Source of the DNA: Halostagnicola sp. A-GB9-2 | GTDB taxonomy: Archaea > Halobacteriota > Halobacteria > Halobacteriales > Natrialbaceae | Assembly: GCF_030068615.1 (NCBI RefSeq) | Contig: NZ_JASJOC010000004.1 | Coordinates: 372,001-436,000, forward strand | Length of the DNA stretch: 64,000 nt | Direction: 5' to 3' | Shown: piece after piece, positions 8,447-17,127 of the stretch | How positions within the stretch are numbered: position 1 is the stretch's first letter | Layout of the letters: each line of letters begins with the position of its first letter | Made by a program: the position numbers and the translations under genes | The notes under the pieces: model-generated | Database searches by the model: none | What the model was told of the DNA's origin: nothing | What the model saw: the letters and a program-made list of their open reading frames with translations, nothing else

Positions 8447-8719
8447 ATGTCACGAACTGAACTCGAGAACGCGGCCGAATCGCTGACAGATGCGGCCGAC
8501 GCGGCCGGCAACGACGAAGCGCGCGAACGACTGGAGAAACAATCGAACCAACTCAACCAGCTCGCGACAGCCGACCGCGGCCCCGATCACGGTCGACTCG
8601 CCCGTCACGAACACATCATCACCGAGATCGCCGACGAGGAGGGCGGTGACGTTGCCGATCACGCCGACGACGCACTTGACTCGATTCACGAGTTCCGCGA
8701 AACGCTCGAGGGCGTCTGA
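8447..8719 (+). CDS. Small acidic helical protein, conserved haloarchaeal type
   Basis: 90 residues, strongly acidic and predicted all-helical, with an N-terminal amphipathic repeat ('ELENAAESLTDAADAAGNDE') and the segment 'DHGRLARHEHIITEIADEEG'. No catalytic motif, signal or membrane segment. Upstream in-frame codons exist, but ATG 8447 starts the acidic composition. Free-standing, 96 bp after thiM. Function unknown. Confidence 0.7.
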   Translation: MSRTELENAAESLTDAADAAGNDEARERLEKQSNQLNQLATADRGPDHGRLARHEHIITEIADEEGGDVADHADDALDSIHEFRETLEGV

Positions 8720-8752
8720 TCTCCCGGAGGCGCTGGCCACTAGGGCGTCGAA

Positions 8753-9382
8753 TCAACAGACTGGTTTCGGATTCGCCCCCATCGCCTCGAGACTCTCGAC
8801 GTACTCGCCGTAGGCGGCTTCGATGGCTCCTGTTGCGGCCTCTTCGGCCCGATCCCAGTCGTCCTCCCCGTTACAGACTGCCTCGAGGAGGTCGGTAACC
8901 CGCTCGAGTTGCTCGTCTAAATCCCCGCCGAACTCGCGGAACAACTGTGCACTCTGGGGATCTGCGTTCCCGACGAAGTAGCCGACGACCTGCTCTTTCG
9001 AGTGCTTGCTCGCGAGGATCCGTCCGGCGAACGCGCCGACTCGAGGAACGGTCGACTCGAGCCCGCGGAGATACTCGTGGAGCGCGGGAACGGTCTCGGG
9101 GTCGTACGCCTCGAGTTGCTCGGAGACGGTTTCGTAGTGCTCCCGTTCTTCTTCGGCGGTCGTCTCGAACGCTTCGCGCGCTCGGTCGTTCGATTCGTCT
9201 TCGGCCCACTCGTCGAACGTATGCCATGCGGCGTACTCGGCGTCGGCGGTCGCCTCGAGGACCGGTTCGGTGTCGATATCGCCGTCCGTGGCGGCGTACA
9301 GCGACTTTGACGACCCGAGTCGGGAGAGCGGTGTCTGGTTCGTCTCACGAACGCGGTCGAGAAACGTCTCGCCATTGGTCAT
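8753..9382 (-). CDS. Ferritin-like (rubrerythrin-type) helical protein
   Basis: 209 residues, mostly helical. Candidate di-iron ligands of a ferritin-like four-helix bundle are visible: E49 in 'DAEYAAWHTF', the E79-x2-H82 motif in 'AEEEREHYE', and later 'LFREFGGDLDEQLE'. Members of this haloarchaeal group have been labelled rubrerythrin or transcription antitermination protein; neither role is shown by the sequence. No C-terminal rubredoxin domain is present. Single gene on the minus strand, convergent with the preceding small gene. Confidence 0.65.
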   Translation of the reverse strand: MTNGETFLDRVRETNQTPLSRLGSSKSLYAATDGDIDTEPVLEATADAEYAAWHTFDEWAEDESNDRAREAFETTAEEEREHYETVSEQLEAYDPETVPALHEYLRGLESTVPRVGAFAGRILASKHSKEQVVGYFVGNADPQSAQLFREFGGDLDEQLERVTDLLEAVCNGEDDWDRAEEAATGAIEAAYGEYVESLEAMGANPKPVC

Positions 9383-9586
9383 GGATCGGCCTACGATCGG
9401 AATCGAGTTAGTTGTGTCGTGATAGCGTCGAAGTGGATCCTATTTCACCCTCAACCGACCTTTTTGTGCCGGGTAAAACGGCGGTTTGGCGGTCGTTACT
9501 CGGCGGTATTCGGTCCCTTCTACCGGTTGAACTGACGGTAATGAAGTCATAACAATCTCCGAACGTGGAACGTCTTCAAGTGAACA

Positions 9587-10804
9587 ATGAAACGACGAAC
9601 GTACCTCGTAACGACAGCAGGCGTCGTAGGACTCGCTGGCTGTGCGGGCTCGGGAGACGATCCCGAAGATGACGAAAACGGTGACGAGGACCCGAACGAA
9701 GGCGGCGATCCGAACGGAGATAACGTCGAAACCGACGACGACGGAACGTTCGACGATTTCGAGGATCTCGACGCGTGGACGGAGGTCGAAGGCTCGCTCA
9801 CAGCCGACGAAGATCGATCGCTCGTCGGCTCTCAATCCGCGCGACTCGAGGCATCGGAATCCGACAGCGGCGTCATGATCCGACGCGAGTTCGATTCGCC
9901 ACAGGATTTCTCCGACGAGGTGCCCGGGCTGGCAGTCGCCTCCGACGACCTGCAGAATCCGATTATCCAGCTCACCGACAAAAACGGCGACCGGGTCGAT
10001 TTTCGCGGCCGGTCTGCCGCGGATATGCCGCTCATGCGGTACAACTTCGGCGTCGGTTCGATCGACGGCGATCCGGACCTCTCTGCGATTTCCTCGATCC
10101 AGATCGCGTCCTGGACCGGCGACGAAAAGGAAAAGGAATTCTGGTGTGACGATCTGTACTTCACGCCGCGTCCAGAGACGGGCACGGTGATGGTCCAGTT
10201 CGATTACGGCTACGAGACGACTTACTCCGAAGGGTTCCCGGTTCTCGAGGAGTACGACATTCCCGCGACGGCGTTCGTCAACACCGATTTCGTCGGTGGC
10301 GACTCTCGAATGAGCCAGAGCGAACTCGAGGAACTGCACGACGCCGGGTGGACGATCGCCAGTCAGTCGGCGAACAACGGCGATCTGACCGACACGGACG
10401 ATCCGTCCGCACAGATCGAATCGGCCGTCGAGTGGCTCGAGGACAACGGCTTCGAGGACGGAGCGGGCTACTTTGCGTACCCGCTCGGAAACTTCGACGA
10501 AGCCGCAGTCGAAGCCGCCGGCGATCACCACGACCTTTGTTTCGCGAGCGGCTACGGTGCGGGCGGCCAGATCACCAACACCACACTCTGCCCGCGCATC
10601 GGTGACCCGGATCCGGAGGATGCACGAGAACTCCTAGAGTGGACCGCGGAGATGAACGGCCTCACGACGCTTTACTACCACGAACTCGAGGACGATCTGC
10701 TCGACTCGTTCGAGGAGACGATGGCCGACCTGAGCGAGATGGAAGCCGACGGGGAGCTCGAGGTCGTTCTCCCCGGTGACGTCGAAGAAGAGTACGTGCT
10801 CTAG
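9587..10804 (+). CDS. Polysaccharide-deacetylase-like lipoprotein, catalytic residues lost
   Basis: 405-residue exported protein. It starts with a Tat-type signal (R3-R4) and lipobox 'LAGC' with C19 as the lipidated residue, then a Glu/Asp/Gly-rich linker, a beta-sandwich-like region (about 55-195) and a NodB-homology domain (about 200-370). The NodB motifs are degenerate: the usual D-D is D206-Y207 ('QFDYGY') and the metal-binding H-x3-H is Q260/N264 ('SQSANNGD'), while 'FAYPLGNFD' is retained. Family knowledge says the Asp-His-His triad binds the metal, so this is probably a non-enzymatic carbohydrate-binding protein. Faces outside the cell. Confidence 0.8.
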   Translation: MKRRTYLVTTAGVVGLAGCAGSGDDPEDDENGDEDPNEGGDPNGDNVETDDDGTFDDFEDLDAWTEVEGSLTADEDRSLVGSQSARLEASESDSGVMIRREFDSPQDFSDEVPGLAVASDDLQNPIIQLTDKNGDRVDFRGRSAADMPLMRYNFGVGSIDGDPDLSAISSIQIASWTGDEKEKEFWCDDLYFTPRPETGTVMVQFDYGYETTYSEGFPVLEEYDIPATAFVNTDFVGGDSRMSQSELEELHDAGWTIASQSANNGDLTDTDDPSAQIESAVEWLEDNGFEDGAGYFAYPLGNFDEAAVEAAGDHHDLCFASGYGAGGQITNTTLCPRIGDPDPEDARELLEWTAEMNGLTTLYYHELEDDLLDSFEETMADLSEMEADGELEVVLPGDVEEEYVL

Positions 10805-11146
10805 AGACCTAAATCAAGTAGCAGATTCGGGAAGCGAGGAAGTCGACGTCTGGCGTGTCTCGAGAGAAAACGGCGATCGAGACCGAACCACAGCGCGGTT
10901 TGCTGTCGACCGAGCGTTCGAGATTCCCTGTTTGTCACGCTCCGCCTCGAGGGCTGGTTCGGCAGTGATGCCCAATTTCTCTCCCTATCGGTCGTTCTCG
11001 CGTCAGTCGTCGGCTTCGTCCGCTCCGCGGTTTCCCACCGGTCACCGCTCCGCCTCGAGGCTTCGTTCCCGTTGGTTACTCAGCCTCGCCCGTCTTACGG
11101 GTCACTTCGTTCCCCGTTCGACTTCTCGAGGCTTCGTTCGCTTCGC
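10805..11146. other. Gene-free stretch with Cys/Ser-codon-like direct repeats
   Basis: No credible gene. The sequence is rich in short direct repeats of CTCGAGGCTTCGTTC and TTACTCAGCCTCGCCCGTCT; the second occurs at 11076-11095 and again at 11148-11165, where it is the 3' end of the sulfurtransferase gene. The intervening unit repeats with a period of about 72 bp, consistent with local duplication or microsatellite-like slippage. Confidence 0.6.
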
Positions 11147-12010
11147 TTACTCAGCCTCGCCCGTCTCTACCGGCGCGTTCACAAGATTGCCCCACTCGGT
11201 CCAGGATCCGTCGTAGTTGACGGTGTCCTCATAGCCGAGCAGTTCGTGCAGTGCGAACCACGCAACCGAGGAGCGCTCGCCGATTCGGCAGTAGGCGACG
11301 GTCGTTTCGTCGCCGTCGATTCCCTTCTCGGCGTAGAGCTCCTCGAGTTCCTCGGGACTCTTGAACAGGCCGTCGTCGTCCGTGACCGCCGCCCAGGAGA
11401 TGTTCTGGGCACCGGGGACGTGGCCGCCGCGCTGGGCCGTCTCCTGGAGCCCTGGGGGTGCGAGAATCTCGCCGCGGAACTCCTCGGGCGAGCGAACGTC
11501 GACGAGCGGAACGCCGCGTTCGATCGCGTTTTCGACGTCTTCGCGGTAGGCGCGGATGCTCTCGCGCGGCCCGGCGGCGTCGTACTCGACTCCGGAGAAG
11601 TCGGGCTCCTCGTCGGTCGTTGGATAGTCGTTCTCGAGCCAGTACTCTCGACCGCCGTCGAGCAGGTAGACCTCGTCGTGGCCGTAGTACTTGAACTGCC
11701 AGTAGGTGTAGGCGGCGAACCAGTTCGAGTTGTCGCCGTAGAGGACGACCGTCGAATCCTCGGTGATGCCGTGGCTGCCGAGGAGGTCCTCGAAGTCCTC
11801 TTTCTCGAGGATATCCCGTCGCGTCTGGTCCTGCAGTTGGGTCTCCCAGTTAAACCCGATCGCGCCGGGTGCGTGTGCGTCGTCGTAAGCTTCCGTATCG
11901 ACGTCGACCTCGACCAGTCGAAGCTCCGGATCGTCGCTCTCGAACTCGTCGAGTCGTTCTTCGACCCAATCAGCCGTTACGAGTACGTCGTTGGCGTAGT
12001 CTGTTGCCAT
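11147..12010 (-). CDS. Thiosulfate/3-mercaptopyruvate sulfurtransferase (tandem rhodanese) A
   Basis: 287-residue protein with two rhodanese domains. The N-terminal domain is inactive-like ('VVLYGDNSNWFAAYTY'); the C-terminal domain carries the catalytic C241 in the six-residue loop 'CRIGER' plus 'LVDVRSPEEFRGE'. It transfers sulfane sulfur to a thiophilic acceptor such as cyanide or thiols. ATG 12010 (MATDYANDVLV) fits the family start better than the frame beginning 27 bp upstream. Divergent from a second tandem rhodanese at 12203, with 192 bp between them. Confidence 0.92.
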   Translation of the reverse strand: MATDYANDVLVTADWVEERLDEFESDDPELRLVEVDVDTEAYDDAHAPGAIGFNWETQLQDQTRRDILEKEDFEDLLGSHGITEDSTVVLYGDNSNWFAAYTYWQFKYYGHDEVYLLDGGREYWLENDYPTTDEEPDFSGVEYDAAGPRESIRAYREDVENAIERGVPLVDVRSPEEFRGEILAPPGLQETAQRGGHVPGAQNISWAAVTDDDGLFKSPEELEELYAEKGIDGDETTVAYCRIGERSSVAWFALHELLGYEDTVNYDGSWTEWGNLVNAPVETGEAE

Positions 12011-12202
12011 ACATTCCACTTGGATCGAGAACCACAAAGAACCCCTTCTAACCGGACAATGCGGTCACAGCTTCATTTTGGCGGATAGCGTTGCCTCTTA
12101 ATCTCAAAAGTGTTGGATCCGTCGGAGCGTAAACCGTGCGTATAGCGTTGCTACCGTCGGTTTGTTTGTTTTTTCCGTGGAATCTCTGATCGTTTGCAAC
12201 GG

Positions 12203-13093
12203 ATGACGGAAACATTTGCCACCACCTCGGCACCCACGAGAGCGGTGCCGGAACCGGTGCCCTCTCGAGGCTCCGACGACATGGTAGCGCCAATGGATGA
12301 TTCGCTCGTCGTTTCGCCGGAGTGGCTCGCGGAACACCTCGAGGATCCGATGGTCCGTCCCGTCGACGTGCGGGACGCTTGGGAGTTCGACGGCATCGGC
12401 CACGTTCCGGGCGCAGTGAACGTTCCCTTCGACACCTATCGCGACGCGTCGAACGACGAACCCGGAACGCTTCCCGGCGCGGACGCCTTCGCCAACCTGC
12501 TCGAGGAGTCCGGAATCGAACCCAGGGATACGCTCGTCGCCTACGACGACATGCACGGCGTGTTCGCCGCCCGTTTCGTCCTGACCGCGTGCGTCTACGG
12601 CCACGACGACGTTCGACTCCTCGACGGCGACTTCAGCGCCTGGAGTCGCGAACACGAGATGACGAGCGACGATCCCGAAATCGAGTCCTCGAGCTACGCG
12701 CCCGATCCGCTGACCGCCGAGGAGAGCCCGTTGATCGACCTTGAGGGGGTCGAAGCCGCGCTCGAGCGCGACGCCGCATTCGTCGATACGCGCGAGCGCG
12801 AGGAGTTTGCGGAGGCCCACCTCCCCGGCGCGGTTCGGTTCGACTGGCGGGAAGTCGTCGACGACGAGACGCGGCGGCTAAAGCCCGAAGACGAACTCGA
12901 GGAGCTACTGATCGACCACGGCATTACGCCCGACCGAGAGATCGTCCTCTACTGCAACACGGCCAGACGGATCAGCCACACCTACGTCGTCCTCCGGGCG
13001 CTGGGCTACGACGACATCGCGTTCTACGAAGGGAGTCTTACGGAGTGGATCGCGGCGGACGGTGCGCTCGAGACCGAGACCGAGTCGCGTTGA
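12203..13093 (+). CDS. Tandem-rhodanese sulfurtransferase B
   Basis: 296 residues from ATG 12203; ATGs at 12281 and 12293 are alternatives and the latter (MDDSLVVSPEWL) matches the conserved start. Two rhodanese domains; the C-terminal one holds C251 in the loop 'CNTARRIS', which differs from the CRIGER loop of its divergent neighbour and suggests another acceptor. 'PVDVRDAWEFDGIGHVPGA' and 'FVDTREREEFAEAHLPGA' are the two CH2A-like motifs. The two genes look like diverged paralogues sharing an intergenic control region. Confidence 0.88.
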   Translation: MTETFATTSAPTRAVPEPVPSRGSDDMVAPMDDSLVVSPEWLAEHLEDPMVRPVDVRDAWEFDGIGHVPGAVNVPFDTYRDASNDEPGTLPGADAFANLLEESGIEPRDTLVAYDDMHGVFAARFVLTACVYGHDDVRLLDGDFSAWSREHEMTSDDPEIESSSYAPDPLTAEESPLIDLEGVEAALERDAAFVDTREREEFAEAHLPGAVRFDWREVVDDETRRLKPEDELEELLIDHGITPDREIVLYCNTARRISHTYVVLRALGYDDIAFYEGSLTEWIAADGALETETESR

Positions 13094-13196
13094 TTTGGGT
13101 TTGGATATCGGGTGTAGATGTCTGCATACGGCACATAGCCTGCATCTGCAGGCCAACTGTGTTTTTCTCGCAAACCCCGTTAGTTTACTCGAACCG

Positions 13197-13397
13197 ATGT
13201 CCACAACTGGTAACCGAGCGGACACGCTCAAGAAAGCGAGTACCGTCACGACCGTGATCGATGCGATAGCCGAATTCGCGAAGGGCCGGCGAGTCGAGGG
13301 TCTCGTATTACTCGGTGCTGCGGCCCTCTCTTCGCGCGTTCCCGGTATCGGAACTGCGGCGTCGATCATGCTCCGCGCGTATCGTCGATTCCGCTAA
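13197..13397 (+). CDS. Small basic protein with one hydrophobic segment
   Basis: 66 residues: a polar N-terminus, an amphipathic helix 'VTTVIDAIAEFAKGRRVEG', a hydrophobic Gly/Ala-rich stretch 'LVLLGAAALSSRVPGIGTA' and a basic tail (RAYRRFR). It could be membrane-associated. The TATA-like TAGTTTACTC about 20 bp upstream supports ATG 13197. Basic charge is unusual in this acidic proteome. Function unknown. Confidence 0.6.
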   Translation: MSTTGNRADTLKKASTVTTVIDAIAEFAKGRRVEGLVLLGAAALSSRVPGIGTAASIMLRAYRRFR

Positions 13398-13661
13398 GCG
13401 CGTTCGGACAGCTTCCCAATTTCTCACGAGGGCGTTGCCCATCGTCGCGCTCGAGCGAAATGACAAGATGGGGCCCCGACACGAAAACCCCCACAACGCT
13501 CGAGATTATCACCACCAGCCGCCACTCGCCGGGATGGAGGATCCGGTCGACGCGTCGTTTCCTACCGATTTCTTCGTTGTGGTGGGGCGAATTTGTAGGG
13601 ATGTCGTCGCTTGTCTCGGTGAACTCTGGGAAACCGAAACGACGTGACCTCTGGGATTGCG

Positions 13662-15122
13662 CTACATCTCGCTCACGTCTCGCCAGTCCGGCGTCGTCGA
13701 GTACGGCTTCGAGGCAACCTCGTCGAACGCCGAAACGACGACCTCGTTCAGCGCCGGGTGGACGTGGACCGTCTCGGCGATTTCCGACACCGTTCCCTCG
13801 CCGCGCTGGACGACGACGGCGACCTCGTGGATCAGCGTGGATGCCTGCGGACCGACGATGTGACAGCCTAAAATTTCTCCGTCGGAACCCGCGAGTACCT
13901 TTACGAGCCCGTCGTCGGCCTTGAGGACCACGCCCATCGGTGCGGTACCGTACGGTGTCGCCGCCGAGTCGTACTCTCGATTCTCGTCCTCGAGTTCCGA
14001 CTCCGTCTTCCCCAGACTCGCGACCTGCGGCGACGTGAAAACGGCGTGGGGAACGCCCGTGTAATCGACCGCACGCGCCTCGTCGCCAAGCACGTTCGCC
14101 GCGACGATTTCGCTCTCGTAGTCCGCGACGTGCTTGAACGGGAACTCGCCGGTCACGTCCCCGAGCGCCCAGATGCCGTCCACGTCGGTCTCGAGCCCCT
14201 TGTTGACCGGAATCGATCCGTCCTCGGCCGTCTCGAGGCCAGTTTCTTCCAAATCGAGCGTATCCGTGTTGGGACGCCGGCCGGCGGCAACGAGGAGTTC
14301 GTCGGCCTCGAGTTCCTTCGTTGGGCCCTCCCCGTCCCCCCCGTCGGTCGACTCGACGGAGACGGAGACGCCACCGTTTCGACTCGAGACGGCCGTCGCC
14401 TCGAACCCGGTGTAGAGTTCGCAGTAGCGCTCGAGCGATTCGGTCACGACCTCGCCGATCGCCTCGTCTTCTCGAGGCACGAGCCGATCGCTTCGCCCGA
14501 CAATCGTGACTTCGGTGCCGAGCGCGGCGAAGAAGTAACCGAGTTCGGCCGCGATGTAGCCGCCGCCGACGATGACGAGGCGCTCGGGTTGGTCGTCGAG
14601 GTAGAGCGCGTTGTCGCTCGTCAGGTACTCGAGGTCCTCGAGGCCGTCTATCGGTGGTTCTGTCGGTCTCGAGCCGACGGCGATGATTACGTTTTCCCCG
14701 CGGATCCGTCGTCCTTCGGCATCAGCGCCGCTTTCCTCGCGTTCGGGATCGACGAGCTCGACCGTTCGATCGTCGACGAACCGCCCCGCCGACTCGTAGA
14801 GGGTAACGTGTTCGTTCGCCTCGAGGCTCTGGCGTTGGCGATCTGCCTTCCCGAAAACGGTCTCGCGGATCGCATCGGTGATCTCCCCGTAGGTGACGTC
14901 GGTGACTTCGGCGTCGATTCCGAACCGATCCGCGCGACGGATCTCCTCGAGGAGCTCCGCTCGGTGGATGAGCGCCTTCGAAGGAATGCAGCCTCTGGTG
15001 ATACAAGCCCCGCCGAGCGGACCGGGCTCGAGGACGGCCGCCTCGAGGCCGTCGTCGGCCGCCGCCGTCGCGACTTGGGAGCCAGAGCCACCGCCGAGGA
15101 CGAGTACATCGTACGTTTCCAT
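13662..15122 (-). CDS. FAD-dependent disulfide reductase (dihydrolipoamide dehydrogenase/mercuric reductase family)
   Basis: 486-residue class I pyridine nucleotide-disulfide oxidoreductase. FAD loop 'LGGGSGSQVA' (9-18), redox pair C40-x4-C45 in 'GGACITRGCIPSK', NAD(P) loop 'IVGGGYIAAELGYFF', second FAD motif 'WALGDVTG', and the C-terminal active-site 'HVHPALNE' (His-Glu). No 2-oxoacid dehydrogenase genes flank it and no N-terminal heavy-metal domain is present. Family knowledge: haloarchaea use gamma-glutamylcysteine, and the haloarchaeal bis-gamma-glutamylcystine reductase was first annotated as a MerA-like protein; this is a possible identity, otherwise a stand-alone lipoamide dehydrogenase. 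Confidence 0.88.
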   Translation of the reverse strand: METYDVLVLGGGSGSQVATAAADDGLEAAVLEPGPLGGACITRGCIPSKALIHRAELLEEIRRADRFGIDAEVTDVTYGEITDAIRETVFGKADRQRQSLEANEHVTLYESAGRFVDDRTVELVDPEREESGADAEGRRIRGENVIIAVGSRPTEPPIDGLEDLEYLTSDNALYLDDQPERLVIVGGGYIAAELGYFFAALGTEVTIVGRSDRLVPREDEAIGEVVTESLERYCELYTGFEATAVSSRNGGVSVSVESTDGGDGEGPTKELEADELLVAAGRRPNTDTLDLEETGLETAEDGSIPVNKGLETDVDGIWALGDVTGEFPFKHVADYESEIVAANVLGDEARAVDYTGVPHAVFTSPQVASLGKTESELEDENREYDSAATPYGTAPMGVVLKADDGLVKVLAGSDGEILGCHIVGPQASTLIHEVAVVVQRGEGTVSEIAETVHVHPALNEVVVSAFDEVASKPYSTTPDWRDVSEM

Positions 15123-15197
15123 GCGTGTCCTCGACTACGAGGACCGCCAAATAACTCGAGGCTCCCCCGCTGTAGCTGCCTCGAGGAGTCGACCCGA

Positions 15198-15404
15198 CTA
15201 CAGCCAGCCGCCATCGTCGTCCGTCTCTCCCTCGCGGTACGTCTCGAGTGACGCGGCGAGGTTCTCGAGGGCCGCCTCCTCGGTCTGCCCCTGGCTCGAG
15301 ATGCCGGTTTCTTCGTCTTCTGCGATGAAGAGGTCGTTCTCGACTGTTACGGTGATCGACTCGTCATCCGCGAGTTCGCTCGCGTCTCGAGGGTCGCCTG
15401 TCAT
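15198..15404 (-). CDS. HicB-like single-domain protein
   Basis: 68 residues with the partial-RNase-H-like HicB fold pattern: 'ITVTVENDLFIAEDEETG' strands followed by 'SSQGQTEEAALENLAASLETY' helix. The N-terminal 11 and C-terminal 8 residues are acidic. ATG 15404 begins the fold. No HicA toxin-like gene (small basic dsRBD with a catalytic His) lies beside it, so it is a solitary HicB, common in haloarchaea. Whether it is a lone antitoxin or a regulator is unknown. Confidence 0.7.
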   Translation of the reverse strand: MTGDPRDASELADDESITVTVENDLFIAEDEETGISSQGQTEEAALENLAASLETYREGETDDDGGWL

Positions 15405-15539
15405 ACCCGAAACTATCGCTGGCGGCATCAAATATCTGCTGACAACGGGTTCCCGACGGAGCTCGGCTCTCCTCGAGTTGTGTAAACCACTTTCGGCTCG
15501 TGCCACAGGTATTTGCCAATTCGTGTCACTGTCTCGAGC

Positions 15540-16097
15540 ATGGAGCGCGTTTCCATCGACGAGGTCGAGCCCACTCCCGACGACGACTGTCACTCGGATC
15601 GGCGCGCGTTAGCCGACCCGTTGGGAACGTCCAACGTTGCGATCACCCGGTACGTCCTCGAGCCCGGTGAACGATTCAGCGGCTCGGTCCACACGCACAT
15701 GGATCAAGAAGAAGTGTTTCTCGTCCTCGAGGGGACCGTGACGTTCGAGCTCCGGCGAGACCGCTCGAGTTCGAACGGAGAGGATGGGGACGACCGCTCG
15801 GGTGACGGGAACGCCCCTTCGAGCAACGGAAACGAAATTAGCGTCGACGCCGGCGAAGCGATTCGGTTCGCTCCCGGCGAGTTTCAGTCCGGGAAAAACG
15901 ACGCTGACGAGACAGTCGTCGCGTTCGCGCTGGGTGCGCCGAAAAACAGCGACGACGTGCGAATTTCCCGAATTCCGACGCTGGACGATAGAACTATTGG
16001 GTGCCCCGAGTGCGGACTCGAGCACATGGGAATCTCGTCGGGAACCGAGTCGGAACTCGTCTGTCCCGATTGTGGCGCGACGATGGATGTCGAATAG
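15540..16097 (+). CDS. Cupin protein with C-terminal zinc ribbon
   Basis: 185 residues. An N-terminal cupin barrel has the metal-binding motif 'GSVHTHMDQEEVFLVLEG' (G-x5-H-x-H-x3-E...), then a Ser/Gly/Asn/Asp insertion (about 75-100) between the two cupin motifs, then motif 2 ('FAPGEFQSGKN'). The last about 35 residues hold two CPxC knuckles (CPEC, CPDC), a rubredoxin-like zinc ribbon. The insertion and zinc ribbon are unusual additions. Likely a metal-dependent enzyme or sensor; substrate unknown. Confidence 0.8.
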   Translation: MERVSIDEVEPTPDDDCHSDRRALADPLGTSNVAITRYVLEPGERFSGSVHTHMDQEEVFLVLEGTVTFELRRDRSSSNGEDGDDRSGDGNAPSSNGNEISVDAGEAIRFAPGEFQSGKNDADETVVAFALGAPKNSDDVRISRIPTLDDRTIGCPECGLEHMGISSGTESELVCPDCGATMDVE

Positions 16098-16173
16098 GTG
16101 GGTTCTCGAGTCGTTTTGTTCTCTGAATACCCAACGCCGGAGAGAATAGGAGTTAGTGAACGGTACGGTGTAG

Positions 16174-17013
16174 CTATTCGTCGTGGAACGTCCCTACGGT
16201 AAATTCAGTTTCCCACCGCGGGCGTTCTGGCCCCGGCATCTCATCGGCAAGATCTCGCAGCTCGGCCAACGTTGTCCAGGGGTGGCACTGGTCCATCGCC
16301 TCAAACCGTTTGAAGAAGCTCAGGTGGACCCAGCTATATTCGGCGGGCGCCTCATCAATGTCGCTTTGACGCTCTTTGATGATGTCGGTAAGTTCTCGCT
16401 CGGTGATGTCGACGCCTCCCTCTCGCGCTGCTGTCAGCAGTGATGCGATTTCCGCTTTCTTTTTTTCGGCGACTCTTTGCTTACTATCGATATGATCGAA
16501 GTCAGCGTAGTAGACCGCCAGAGCAGCTTGGATGACGTTTTCTCGCGTCTCCAGGCTATCGCGGGTGAGACCAGTATAGTCGCGCGGCAACACGAATGTC
16601 TTGTTCACGAAGAGTGCTCTGACAACCCCGAGTTCCGGACTCTCCCCACCGTTTTCCTTCTCATAGACGCCAGCGATGTAATCTGCTGCCTCACCGAGGA
16701 GGTTGATTTTGATGTCGAATTCGGGGACAACCTCGGTATCCAAGTCGATTGTATCCCCGAGAACGATTGATTCAGCGTTCGTTGGCATGTTGAGGCAGTT
16801 AGCGAACTCTCGAAGGCGTCGTCCGTATGCGCTGCGGTAGCTACCAAGAACCAGGTAGCTACTATCGGCTTGCTCGAACCGGGGGAGTTCTTCGTTCATA
16901 TACCGGACGACTTCGTGGTAGTCTCCCTGTGGTGGGGAGCTAATCCCCTCGAAAATTCGGTCGACAGCCCGGTAGATGGCGTACGAATTGCGCGGAACCC
17001 GTGGACCGTTCAT
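16174..17013 (-). CDS. Uncharacterised protein with nucleoside deoxyribosyltransferase/TIR-like signature
   Basis: 279 residues, no recognised full-length family. The first about 150 residues alternate strands and helices: 'SSYLVLGSYRSAYGRRL' then 'DTEVVPEFDIKINLLG' then 'ADYIAGVYEKENGGESPELG'. The last block resembles the A-D-(x)n-G-G-x3-E-L-G strand-turn-helix of nucleoside 2-deoxyribosyltransferase and TIR-like NAD-cleaving folds, where the Glu is catalytic; this is by-eye inference. The rest is helical, with 'EYSWVHLSFFKRFEAMDQCH' near the end. Divergent from a winged-helix gene 114 bp away; both lack the CTCGAG hexamer seen almost everywhere else. A TATA-like TTTAAG lies about 28 bp upstream. 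Confidence 0.7.
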   Translation of the reverse strand: MNGPRVPRNSYAIYRAVDRIFEGISSPPQGDYHEVVRYMNEELPRFEQADSSYLVLGSYRSAYGRRLREFANCLNMPTNAESIVLGDTIDLDTEVVPEFDIKINLLGEAADYIAGVYEKENGGESPELGVVRALFVNKTFVLPRDYTGLTRDSLETRENVIQAALAVYYADFDHIDSKQRVAEKKKAEIASLLTAAREGGVDITERELTDIIKERQSDIDEAPAEYSWVHLSFFKRFEAMDQCHPWTTLAELRDLADEMPGPERPRWETEFTVGTFHDE

Positions 17014-17127
17014 ATTATTGACTACAAATGTGTTCGACTTAAACGTTCATATCCGGGTTGTAAATACTCTATAATCCCAACCTACCTATCCCGAACAGTT
17101 ACAGGAGTGGAGACGAAACAGACACGT

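Noticed and set aside
9440-10531. Minus-strand frame over the deacetylase-like gene
   Set aside because: Hydrophobic composition is an artefact of the opposite strand; no start context.
14046-15251. 401-codon plus-strand frame opposite the disulfide reductase
   Set aside because: The minus frame has every motif of the enzyme family, so this is a shadow.
15198-15404. HicAB toxin-antitoxin pair
   Set aside because: Only the HicB-like partner is present; no HicA-like gene flanks it.
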